Source: Phaseolus vulgaris (Eukaryota; Streptophyta; Magnoliopsida; Fabales; Fabaceae). From it: a stretch of 64,000 bases of DNA. Each line of letters starts with the position of its first letter. Position 1 is the stretch's first letter. Both the position numbers and the translations under genes were made by a program. Location of the stretch: assembly GCF_000499845.2 (NCBI RefSeq), contig NC_023758.2, positions 6,805,080 through 6,869,079 on the forward strand. Direction: 5' to 3'. Shown here in pieces: positions 12,644 through 24,759 of this stretch. The notes under the pieces were generated by a model, which was given only the letters and a program-made list of their open reading frames with translations, was not told the origin of the DNA and ran no database searches.

Positions 12644-15600
12644 GTTTTATAACCTAGGAAACTATAAGAAAGTGAATGTTCTGTATAATAATAGTTTAAA
12701 AGTATCTTAACTATTGAAAACAAGCGTATTACTTAGCTAAATGTTTTCAATTTGTTCTTTTCGCTATTTACTGATTGAAAACACTTATCATATCTTTGAA
12801 AACCAATTTCATCTGTTTAAATTGTATTTTGATATGTTTAATACTTCTTTTACAATCTAAGGTCTATTCATTGATTGAAACACTTATGATATCTTGGAAA
12901 AACAATTTCATCTGTTAAAATTGTGTTTTGATATGTTTAATACTTCTTTCATTTACAATCTAAGGTTTTATAACCTAGGAAACTATAAGAAAGTGAATGT
13001 TCTGTATAATAATAGTTTAAAAGTATCTTAACTATGGAAAACAAGCGTATTACTTAGCTAAATGTTTGCAACTGGTTCTTTTCGCTATTAACTGAATGAA
13101 AACACTTATCATATCTTTGAAAACCAATTTCATGTGTTCAAATTGTATTTTGATATGTTTAATACTTCTTTTACAATCTAAGGTCTATTCATTGATTGAA
13201 ACACTTATGCTATCTTTGAAAAAAATTTCATCAATTGTGTTTTGATATATTTAATACTTCTTTCATTTATAATCTAAGGTTTTATAACCTAGGAAACTAT
13301 AAGAAAGTGAATGTTCTGTATAATAATAGTTTAAAAGTATCTTAACTATGGAAAACAAGCGTATTACTTAGCTAAATGTTTGCAACTGGTTCTTTTCGCT
13401 ATTAACTGAATGAAAACACTTATCATATCTTTGAAAACCAATTTCATGTGTTCAAATTGTATTTTGATATGTTTAATACTTCTTTTACAATCTAAGGTCT
13501 ATTCATTGATTGAAACACTTATGCTATCTTTGAAAAAAATTTCATCAATTGTGTTTTGATATATTTAATACTTCTTTCATTTATAATCTAAGGTTTTATA
13601 ACCTAGGAAACTATAAGAAAGTGAATGTTCTGTATAATAATAGTTTAAAAGTATCTTAACTATGGAAAACAAGCGTATTACTTAGCTAAATGTTTGCAAC
13701 TGGTTCTTTTCGCTATTAACTGAATGAAAACACTTATCATATCTTTGAAAACCAATTTCATGTGTTCAAATTGTATTTTGATATGTTTAATACTTCTTTT
13801 ACAATCTGAGGTCTATTCATTGATTGAAACACTTATGATATCTTTGAAACAAATTTCATCAATTGTGTTTTGATATATTTAATACTTCTTTCATTTACAA
13901 TCTAAGGTTTTATAACCTAGGAAACTATAAGAAAGTGAATGTTCTGTATAATAATAGTTTAAAAGTATCTTAACTATTGAAAACAAGCGTATTACTTAGC
14001 TAAATGTTTTCAATTTGTTCTTTTCTCTATTTACTGATTGAAAACACTTATCATATCTTTGAAAACCAATTTCATCTGTTTAAATTGTATTTTGATATGT
14101 TTAATACTTCTTTTACAATCTAAGGTCTATTCATTGATTGAAACACTTATGATATCTTGGAAAAACAATTTCATCTGTTAAAATTGTGTTTTGATATGTT
14201 TAATACTTCTTTCATTTACAATCTAAGGTTTTATAACCTAGGAAACTATAAGAAAGTGAATGTTCTGTATAATAATAGTTTAAAAGTATCTTAACTATGG
14301 AAAACAAGCCTATTACTTAGCTAAATGTTTGCAACTGGTTCTTTTCGCTATTAACTGAATGAAAACACTTATCATATCTTTGAAAACCAATTTCATCTGT
14401 TCAAATTGTATTTTGATATGTTTAATACTTCTTTTACAATCTAAGGTCTATTCATTGATTGAAACACTTATGATATCTTGGAAAAACAATTTCATCTGTT
14501 AAAATTGTGTTTTGATATGTTTAATACTTCTTTCATTTACAATCTAAGGTTTTATAACCTAGGAAACTATAAGAAAGTGAATGTTCTGTATAATAATAGT
14601 TTAAAAGTATCTTAACTATGGAAAACAAGCCTATTACTTAGCTAAATGTTTGCAACTGGTTCTTTTCGCTATTAACTGAATGAAAACACTTATCATATCT
14701 TTGAAAACCAATTTCATCTGTTCAAATTGTATTTTGATATGTTTAATACTTCTTTTACAATCTAAGGTCTATTCATTGATTGAAACACTTATGATATCTT
14801 TGAAAAAAATTTCATCAATTGTGTTTTGATATATTTAATACTTCTTTCATTTACAATCTAAGGTTTTATAACCTAGGAAACTATAAGAAAGTGAATGTTC
14901 TGTATAATAATAGTTTAAAAGTATCTTAACTATGGAAAACAAGCCTATTACTTAGCTAAATGTTTGCAACTGGTTCTTTTCGCTATTAACTGAATGAAAA
15001 CACTTATCATATCTTTGAAAACCAATTTCATGTGTTCAAATTGTATTTTGATATGTTTAATACTTCTTTTACAATCTAAGGTCTATTCATTGATTGAAAC
15101 ACTTATGATATCTTTGAAAAAAATTTCATCAATTGTGTTTGGATATATTTAATACTTCTTTCATTTACAATCTAAGGTTTTATAACCTAGGAAACTATAA
15201 GAAAGTGAATGTTCTGTATAATAATAGTTTAAAAGTATCTTAACTATTGAAAACAAACGTATTACTTAGCTAAATGTTTTCAATTTGTTCTTTTCGCTAT
15301 TTACTGATTGAAAACACTTATCATATCTTTGAAAACCAATTTCATGTGTTCAAATTTTGTTTTGATATGTTTAATACTTCTTTTACAATCTAAGGTCTAT
15401 TCATTGATTGAAACACTTATGATATCTTGGAAAAACAATTTCATCTATTAAAATTGTGTTTTGATATGTTTAATACTTCTTTCATTTACAATCTAAGGTT
15501 TTATAACCTAGGAAACTATAAGAAAGTGAATGTTCTGTATAATAATAGTTTAAAAGTATCTTAACTATTGAAAACAAGCGTATTACTTAGCTAAATGTTT

Positions 15601-16139
15601 GCAACTGGTTCTTTTCGCTATTAACTGAATGAAAACACTTATCATATCTTTGAAAACCAATTTCATGTGTTCAAATTGTATTTTGATATGTTTAATACTT
15701 CTTTTACAATCTAAGGTCTATTCATTGATTGATACACTTATGATATCTTGGAAAAACAATTTCATCGTTTAAAATTGTGTTTTGATATGTTTAATACTTC
15801 TTTCATTTACAATCTAAGGTTTTATAACCCAGGAAACTATAAGAAAGTGAATGTTCTGTATAATAATAGTTTAAAAGTATCTTAACTATGGAAAACAAGC
15901 CTACTACTTAGCTAAATGTTTGCAACTGGTTCTTTTCGCTATTAACTGAATGAAAACACTTATCATATCTTTGAAAACCAATTTCATCTGTTCAAATTGT
16001 ATTTTGATATGTTTAGTACTTCTTTTACAATCTAAGGTCTATTCATTGATTGAAACACTTATGATATCTTGGAAAAACAATTTCATCGTTTAAAATTGTG
16101 TTTTGATATGTTTAATACTTCTTTCATTTACAATCTAAG
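12644..16139 (+). repeat. Mixed array of 321- and 314-bp units
   Basis: The core spacings from 12653 are 321, 314, 314, 314, 321, 321, 314, 314, 321, 321, 321. The 314-bp units have a 7-bp-deleted B (TTTCATCAATTGTG) and GATATATTTAAT. Units ending at 13288 and 13602 are near-identical neighbours sharing TATGCTATC and TTTATAATC. Two neighbours at 15828 and 16149 share CCCAGG and CATCGTTTAAAA. This is local tandem duplication of single units without a long HOR. Confidence 0.87.
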
Positions 16140-16354
16140 GTTTTATAACCCAGGAAACTATAAGAAAGTGAATGTTCTGTATAATAATAGTTTAAAAGTA
16201 TCTTAACTATGGAAAACAAGCGTATTACTTAGCTAAATGTTTGCAACTGGTTCTTTTCGCTATTAACTGAATGAAAACACTTATGATATCTTTGAAAAAA
16301 ATTTCATCAATTGTGTTTTGATATATTTAATACTTCTTTCATTTACAATCTAAG
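16140..16354 (+). repeat. 215-bp contracted unit (one subunit missing)
   Basis: Core spacing 16149 to 16364 is 215 bp, equal to 314 minus 99. Module C is followed directly by GAATGAAAACACTTATGATATC and the 7-bp-deleted B. It therefore combines a 99-bp subunit loss with the small deletion. It is the only such unit in the window and lies at the change from CATCTG-type to CATGTG-type subunits. Confidence 0.85.
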
Positions 16355-18469
16355 GTTTTATAACCTAGGAAACTATAAGAAAGTGAATGTTCTGTATAAT
16401 AATAGTTTAAAAGTATCTTAACTATTGAAAACAAGCGTATTACTTAGCTAAATGTTTGCAATTTGTTCTTTTCGCTATTAACTGAGAGAAAACACTTATC
16501 ATATCTTTGAAAACCAATTTCATGTGTTCAAATTGTATTTTGATATGTTTAATACTTCTTTTACAATCTAAGGTCTATTCATTGATTGATACACTTATGA
16601 TATCTTGGAAAAACAATTTCATCTGTTAAAATTGTGTTTTGATATGTTTAATACTTCTTTCATTTACAATCTAAGGTTTTATAACATAGGAAACTATAAG
16701 AAGGTGAATGTTTCGTATAATAATAGTTTCCAAGTATCTTAACTATGGAAAACAAGCGTATTACTTAGCTAAATGTTTGCAACTTGTTCTTTTCGCTATT
16801 TACTGATTGAAAACACTTATCATATCTTTGAAAACCAATTTCATGTGTTTTAATTGTATTTTGATATGTTTAATACTTCTTTTACAATCTAAGGTCTATT
16901 CATTGATTGAAACACTTATGATATCTTTGAAAAACAATTTCATCTGTTAAAATTGTGTTTTGATATTTTTAATACTTCTTTCATTTACAATCTAAGGATT
17001 TATAACCTAGGAAACTATAAGAAATTGAATGTTCTGTATAGTAATAGTTTAAAAGTATCTTAACTATTGAAAACAAGCGTATTACTTAATTAAGTGTTTG
17101 CAACTGGTTCTTTTCGCAATTAACTGAATGAAAACACTTATCATATCTTTGAAAACCAATTTCATGTGTTTTAATTGTATTTTGATATGTTTAATACTTC
17201 TTTTACAATCTAAGGTCTATTCATTGATTGAAACACTTATGATATCTTTGAAAAACAATTTCATCTGTTAAAATTGTGTATTGATATGTTTAGTACTTCT
17301 TTCATTTACAATCTATGGTTTTATAACCTAGGAACCTATAAGAAAGTCAATGTTCTGTATAATAATAGTTTAAAAGTATCTTAACTATTGAAAACAAGCG
17401 TCTTACTTAGCTAAATGTTTGCAACTGGTTCTTTTCGCTATTAACTGAATGAAAACACTTATGATATCTTTGAAAACCAATTTCATGTGTTCAAATTGTA
17501 TTTTGATATGTTTAATACTTCTTTTACAATCTAAGGTCTATTCATTGATCGAAAAACTTATGATATCTTTGAAAAACAATTTCATGTGTTAAAATTGTGT
17601 TTTGATATGTTTAATACTTCTTTCATTTACAATCTAAAGTTTTATAACCTACGAAACTATAAGAAAGTGAATGTTCTGTATAATAATAGTTTAAAAGTAT
17701 CTTAACTATTGAAAACAAGCGTGTTACTTAGCTAATTGTTTGCAACTTGTTCTTTTCGTTATTTACTGATTGAAAACACTTATGATATCTTTGAAAACCA
17801 ATTTCATGTGTTAAAATTGTGTTTTGATATGTTTAATATTTCTTTTACAATCTTAGTCCATTAATTGATTGAAACACTTATGAATATATTCGAAAAACAA
17901 TTTCATGTGTTAAAAATGTGTTTTCATATATTTTTTACAATCTAAGGTCTATTAATTGATTCAAACACTTATGATACCTTTGAATAATCATTTCATGTGT
18001 TCAAATTGTATTTTGATATGTTTAATACTTCATTTACAATCTAAGGTCTATTCATTGATTGAAACACTTATGATATCTTTGAAAAACAATTTCATGTGTT
18101 AAAATTGTGTTTTGATATGTATAATACTTCTTTCATTTACAATCTAAGGTTTTATAACCTAGGAAACTATAAGAAAGTGAATGTTCTGTATAATAATAGT
18201 TTAAAAGTATCTTAACTATGGAAAACAAGCGTATTACTTAGCTAAATGTTTGCAACTTGTTCTTTTCGCTATTAACTGAATGAAAACACTTATGATATCT
18301 TTGAAAACCAATTTCATGTGTTAAAATTGTGTTTTGATATGTTTAATATTTCTTTTACAATCTTAGTGTATGAATTGATTGAAACACTTATGAATATATT
18401 CGAAAAACAATTTCATGTGTTAAAATTGTGTTTTGATATGTTTAATACTTCTTTCATTTACAATCTAAG
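16355..18469 (+). repeat. Transitional 321-bp units with one extended unit
   Basis: The units here are diverged singletons with private changes: ACATAGG at 16685, GTTTCGTATAAT near 16710, AATTAAGTG near 17090, CCTACG at 17648. The B modules switch from CATCTG to CATGTG near 17.59 kb. A 510-bp unit spans 17639-18148, with D reading CATGTG and E reading GAATAATC. Higher divergence than on either side suggests an old boundary between separately homogenised domains. Confidence 0.75.
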
Positions 18470-21400
18470 GTTTTATAACCTAGGAAACTATAAGAAAGTG
18501 AATGTTCTGTATAATAATAGTTTAAAAGTATCTTAACTATGGAAAAAAGGCGTATTACTTAGCTAAATGTTTGCAACTTGTTCTTTACGCTATTAACTGA
18601 ATAAAAACACTTATGATATCTTTGAAATCCAATTTCATGTCATAAAATTGTATTTTGATATGTTTAATATTTCTTTTACAATCTAAGGTCTATTCATTGA
18701 TTGAAACACTTATGATATCTTTGAAAAACAATTTCATGTGTTAAAATTGTGTTTTGATTTGTTTAATACTTCTTTCATTTACAATATAAGGTTTTATAAC
18801 CTAGGAAACTATAAGAAAGTGAATGTTCTGTAGAATAATAGTTTAAAAGTATCTTAACTATGGAAAACAAGCGTATTACTTAGCTAAATGTTTGCAACTT
18901 GTTCTTTTCGCTATTGACTGAATAAAAACACTTATGATATCTTTGAAATCCAATTTCATGTGTTAAAATTGTATTTTGATATGTTTAATACTTCTTTTAC
19001 AATCTAAGGTCTATTCATTGATTGAAACACTTATGATATCTTTCAAAAACAATTTCATTTGTTAAAATTGTGTTTTGAGATGTTTAATACTTCTTTCATT
19101 TACAATCTAAGGTTTTATAACCTAGGAAACTATAAGAAAGTGAATGTTCTGTATAATAATAGTTTAAAAGTATCTTAACTATGGAAAACAAGCGTATTAC
19201 TTAGCTAAATGTTTGCAACTTGTTCTTTACGCTATTAACTGAATAAAAACACTTATGATATCGTTGAAATCCAATTTCATGTGTTAAAATTGTATTTTGA
19301 TATGTTTAATACTTCTTTTACAGTCTAAGGTCTATTCATTGATTGAAACACTTATGATATCTTTGAAAAACAATTTCATGTGTTAAAATTGTGTTTTGAG
19401 ATGTTTAATACTTCTTTCATTTACAATCTAAGGTTTTATAACCTAGGAAACTATAAGAAAGTGAATGTTCTGTATAATAATAGTTTAAAAGTATCTTAAC
19501 TATGGAAAGCAAGCGTATTACTTAGCTAAATGTTTGCAACTTGTTCTTTTCGCTATTAACTGAATAAAAACACTTATGATATCTTTGAAATCCAATTTCA
19601 TGTGTTAAAATTGTATTTTGATATGTTTAATACTTCTCTTACAATCTAAGGTCTATTCATTGATTGAAACACTTATGATATCTTTGAAAAACAATTTCAT
19701 GTGTTAAAATTGTGTTTTGATATGTTTAATACTTCTTTCATTTACAATCTAAGGTTTTATAACCTAGGAAACTATTAGAAAGTGAATGTTCTGTATAATA
19801 ATAGTTTAAAAGTATCTTAACTATGGAAAACAAGCGTATTACTTATCTAAATGTTTGCAACTTGTTCTTTTCGCTATTAACTGAATAAAAACACTTATGA
19901 TATCTTTGAAATCCAATTTCATGTGTTAAAATTGTATTTTGATATGTTTAATACTTCTCTTACAATCTAAGGTCTATTCAATGATTGAAACACTTATGAT
20001 ATCTTTGAAAAACAATTTCATGTGTTAAAATTGTGTTTTGAGATGTTTAATACTTCTTTCATTTACAATCTAAGGTTTTATAACCTAGGAAACTATAAGA
20101 AAGTGAATGTTCTGTATAATAATAGTTTACAAGTATCTTAACTATGGAAAAAAGGCGTATTACTTAGCTAAATGTTTGCAACTTGTTCTTTACGCTATTA
20201 ACTGAATAAAAACACTTATGATATCTTTGAAATCCAATTTCATGTCATAAAATTGTATTTTGATATGTTTAATATTTCTTTTACAATCTAAGGTCTATTC
20301 ATTGATTGAAACACTTATGATATCTTTGAAAAACAATTTCATGTGTTAAAATTGTGTTTTGATTTGTTTAATACTTCTTTCATTTACAATATAAGGTTTT
20401 ATAACCTAGGAAACTATTAGAAAGTGAATGTTCTGTATAATAATAGTTTAAAAGTATCTTAACTATGGAAAACAAGCGTATTACTTAGCTAAATGTTTGC
20501 AACTTGTTCTTTTCGCTATTAACTGAATAAAAACACTTATGATATCTTTGAAATCCAATTTCATGTGTTAAAATTGTATTTTGATATGTTTAATACTTCT
20601 TTTACAATCTAAGGTCTATTCATTGATTGAAACACTTATGATATCTTTGAAAAACAATTTCATGTGTTAAAATTGTGTTTTGATATGTTTAATACTTCTT
20701 TCATTTACAATCTAAGGTTTTATAACCTAGGAAACTATAAGAAAGTGAATGTTCTGTATAATAATAGTTTAAAAGTATCTTAACTATGGAAAAAAAGCGT
20801 ATTACTTTAGATAAATGTTTGGAACTTGTTCTTTTCGCTATTAACTGAATGAAAACACTTATGATATCTTTGAAAACCAATTTCATGTGTTAAAATTGTG
20901 TTTTGATATGTTTAATATTTCTTTTACAATCTTAGTGTATGAATTGATTGAAACAGTTATGAATATATTTGAAAAACAATTTCACGTGTTAAAATTGGGT
21001 TTTCATATATTTTTTACAATCTAAGGTCTATTAATTGATTCAAACACTTATGATACCTTTGAAAAACCATTTCATGTGTTCAAATTGTATTTTGATATGT
21101 TTAATACTTCTTTTACAATCTAAGGTCTATTCATTGATTGAAACACTTATGATATCTTTGAAAAACAATTTCATGTGTTAAAATTGTGTTTTGATATGTT
21201 TAATACTTCTTTCATTTACAATCTAAGGTTTTATAACCTAGGAAACTATAAGAAAGTGAATGTTCTGTATAATAATAGTTTAAAAGTATATTAACTATGG
21301 AAAACAAGCGTATTACTTAGCTAAATGTTTGCAACTTGTTCTTTACGCTATTAACTGAATAAAAACACTTATGATATCGTTGAAATCCAATTTCATGTGT

Positions 21401-22512
21401 TAAAATTGTATTTTGATATGTTTAATACTTCTTTAACAATCTAAGGTCTATTCATTGATTGAAACATTTATGATATCTTTGAAAAACAAGTTCATGTGTT
21501 AAAATTGTGTTTTGATATGTTTAATACTTCTTTCATTTACAATCTAAGGTTTTATAACCTAGGAAACTATAAGAAAGTGAATGTTCTGTAGAATAATAGT
21601 TTAAAAGTATCTTAACTATGGAAAACAAGCGTATTACTTAGCTAAATGTTTGCAACTTGTTCTTTTCGCTATTAACTGAATAAAAACACTTATGATATCT
21701 TTGAAATCCAATTTCATGTGTTAAAATTGTATTTTGATATGTTTAATACTTCTTTTACAATCTAAGGTCTATTCATTGATTGAAACACTTATGATATCTT
21801 TGAAAAACAATTTCATGTGTTAAAATTGTGTTTTGATATGTTTAATACTTCTTTCATTTACAATCTAAGGTTTTATAACCTAGGAAACTATAAGAAAGTG
21901 AATGTTCAGTATAATAATAGTTTAAAAGTATCTTAACTATGGAAAACAAGCGTATTACTTAGCTAAATGTTTGCAACTTGTTCTTTTCGCTATTAACTGA
22001 ATAAAAACACTTATGATATCTTTGAAATCCAATTTCATGTGTTAAAATTGTATTTTGATATGTTTAATACTTCTTTTACAATCTAAGGTCTATTCATTGA
22101 TTGAAACACTTATGATATCTTTGAAAAACAATTTCATGTGTTAAAATTGTGTTTTGATATGTTTAATACTTCTTTCATTTACAATCTAAGGTTTTATAAC
22201 CTAGGAAACTATAAGAAAGTGAATGTTCTGTATAATAATAGTTTAAAAGTATCTTAACTATGGAAAAAAAGCGTATTACTTTAGATAAATGTTTGGAACT
22301 TGTTCTTTTCGCTATTAACTGAATGAAAACACTTATGATATCTTTGAAAACCAATTTCATGTGTTAAAATTGTGTTTTGATATGTTTAATATTTCTTTTA
22401 CAATCTTAGTGTATGAATTGATTGAAACACTTATGAATATATTCGAAAAACAATTTCATGTGTTAAAATTGTGTTTTGATATGTTTAATACTTCTTTCAT
22501 TTACAATCTAAG
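18470..22512 (+). repeat. 4043-bp cassette of 12 units
   Basis: The repeat at offset 4043 is seen by matching the A'/B hybrid unit near 18.3-18.5 kb with that near 22.4-22.5 kb; both are followed by AAAAAAGGCG and CATGTCATAAAA. Spacings are seven of 321, then 511, three of 321, then 322. Inside it, the stretch around 20,701-20,886 is identical at 22,175-22,360 (offset 1474) and includes ATTACTTTAGATAAATG and TTTGGAAC. Confidence 0.8.
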
Positions 22513-24759
22513 GTTTTATAACCTAGGAAACTATAAGAAAGTGAATGTTCTGTATAATAATAGTTTAAAAGTATCTTAACTATGGAAAAAAGGCGTATTA
22601 CTTAGCTAAATGTTTGCAACTTGTTCTTTACGCTATTAACTGAATAAAAACACTTATGATATCTTTGAAATCCAATTTCATGTCATAAAATTGTATTTTG
22701 ATATGTTTAATATTTCTTTTACAATCTAAGGTCTATTCATTGATTGAAACACTTATGATATCTTTGAAAAACAATTTCATGTGTTAAAATTGTGTTTTGA
22801 TTTGTTTAATACTTCTTTCATTTACAATATAAGGTTTTATAACCTAGGAAACTATTAGAAAGTGAATGTTCTGTATAATAATAGTTTAAAAGTATCTTAA
22901 CTATGGAAAACAAGCGTATTACTTAGCTAAATGTTTGCAACTTGTTCTTTTCGCTATTGACTGAATAAAAACACTTATGATATCTTTGAAATCCAATTTC
23001 ATGTGTTAAAATTGTATTTTGATATGTTTAATACTTCTTTTACAATCTAAGGTCTATTCATTGATTGAAACACTTATGATATCTTTCAAAAACAATTTCA
23101 TTTGTTAAAATTGTGTTTTGAGATGTTTAATACTTCTTTCATTTACAATCTAAGGTTTTATAACCTAGGAAACTATAAGAAAGTGAATGTTCTGTATAAT
23201 AATAGTTTAAAAGTATCTTAACTATGGAAAACAAACGTATTACTTAGCTAAATGTTTGCAACTTGTTCTTTACGCTATTAACTGAATAAAAACACTTATG
23301 ATATCGTTAAAATCCAATTTCATGTGTTAAAATTGTATTTTGATATGTTTAATACTTCTTTTACAATCTAAGGTCTATTCATTGATTGAAACACTTATGA
23401 TATCTTTGAAAAACAATTTCATGTGTTAAAATTGCGTTTTGATATGTTTAATACTTCTTTCATTTACAATCTAAGGTTTTATAACCTAGGAAACTATAAG
23501 AAAGTGAATGTTCTGTATAATAATAGTTTAAAAGTATCTTAACTATGGAAAACAAGCGTATTACTTAGCTAAATGTTTGCAACTTGTTCTTTACGCTATT
23601 AACTGAATAAAAACACTTATGATATCATTGAAATCCAATTTCATGTGTTAAAATTGTATTTTGATATGTTTAATACTTCTTTTACAATCTAAGGTCTATT
23701 CATTGATTGAAACACTTATGATATCTTTGAAAAACAATTTCATGTGTTAAAATTGTGTTTTGAGATGTTTAATACTTCTTTCATTTACAATCTAAGGTTT
23801 TATAACCTAGGAAACTATAAGAAAGTGAATGTTCTGTATAATAATAGTTTAAAAGTATCTTAACTATGGAAAGCAAGCGTATTACTTAGCTAAATGTTTG
23901 CAACTTGTTCTTTTCGCTATTAACTGAATAAAAACACTTATGATATCTTTGAAATCCAATTTCTTGTGTTAAAATTGTATTTTGATATGTTTAATACTTC
24001 TCTTACAATCTAAGGTCTATTCATTGATTGAAACACTTATGATATCTTTGAAAAACAATTTCATGTGTTAAAATTGTGTTTTGATATGTTTAATACTTCT
24101 TTCATTTACAATATAAGGTTTTATAACCTAGGAAACTATTAGAAAGTGAATGTTCTGTATAATAATAGTTTAAAAGTATCTTAACTATGGAAAACAAGCG
24201 TATTACTTAGCTAAATGTTTGCAACTTGTTCTTTTCGCTATTAACTGAATAAAAACACTTATGATATCTTTGAAATCCAATTTCATGTGTTAAAATTGTA
24301 TTTTGATATGTTTAATACTTCTCTTACAATCTAAGGTCTATTCATTGATTGAAACACTTATGATATCTTTGAAAAACAATTTCATGTGTTAAAATTGTGT
24401 TTTGAGATGTTTAATACTTCTTTCATTTACAATCTAAGGTTTTATAACCTAGGAAACTATAAGAAAGTGAATGTTCTGTATAATAATAGTTTACAAGTAT
24501 CTTAACTATGGAAAAAAGGCGTATTACTTAGCTAAATGTTTGCAACTTGTTCTTTACGCTATTAACTGAATAAAAACACTTATGATATCTTTGAAATCCA
24601 ATTTCATGTCATAAAATTGTATTTTGATATGTTTAATATTTCTTTTACAATCTAAGGTCTATTCATTGATTGAAACACTTATGATATCTTTGAAAAACAA
24701 TTTCATGTGTTAAAATTGTGTTTTGATTTGTTTAATACTTCTTTCATTTACAATATAAG
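22513..24759 (+). repeat. Second copy of the 321-bp cassette, one unit longer
   Basis: It follows the same order of unit types as the block from 18.5 kb: CATGTCAT unit; CTATTGACTG with TTTCAAAAAC; CGTTG; GGAAAGC with TTCTCTTAC; GAGATG with GTTTACAAG; then AAAAAAGGCG with CATGTCAT. It has one additional CGTTG-like unit (GATATCGTTAAAATCC near 23.3 kb, with GCGTTTTG). All spacings are 321. This indicates gain or loss of whole units by unequal exchange. Confidence 0.75.

Noticed and set aside
18318..18536. 72-codon frame repeated at 22361 and 25447
   Set aside because: It covers the A'/B hybrid unit and C. The fourth copy of the unit (27.6 kb) loses it by a one-base change, so there is no sign of protein constraint.
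20701..20886. 61-codon reverse-strand frame repeated at 22175 and, altered, at 33132
   Set aside because: It spans B/C/A antisense and stays open mainly because of the one-base insertion in ATTACTTTAG. Its identity at two sites follows from segmental duplication.
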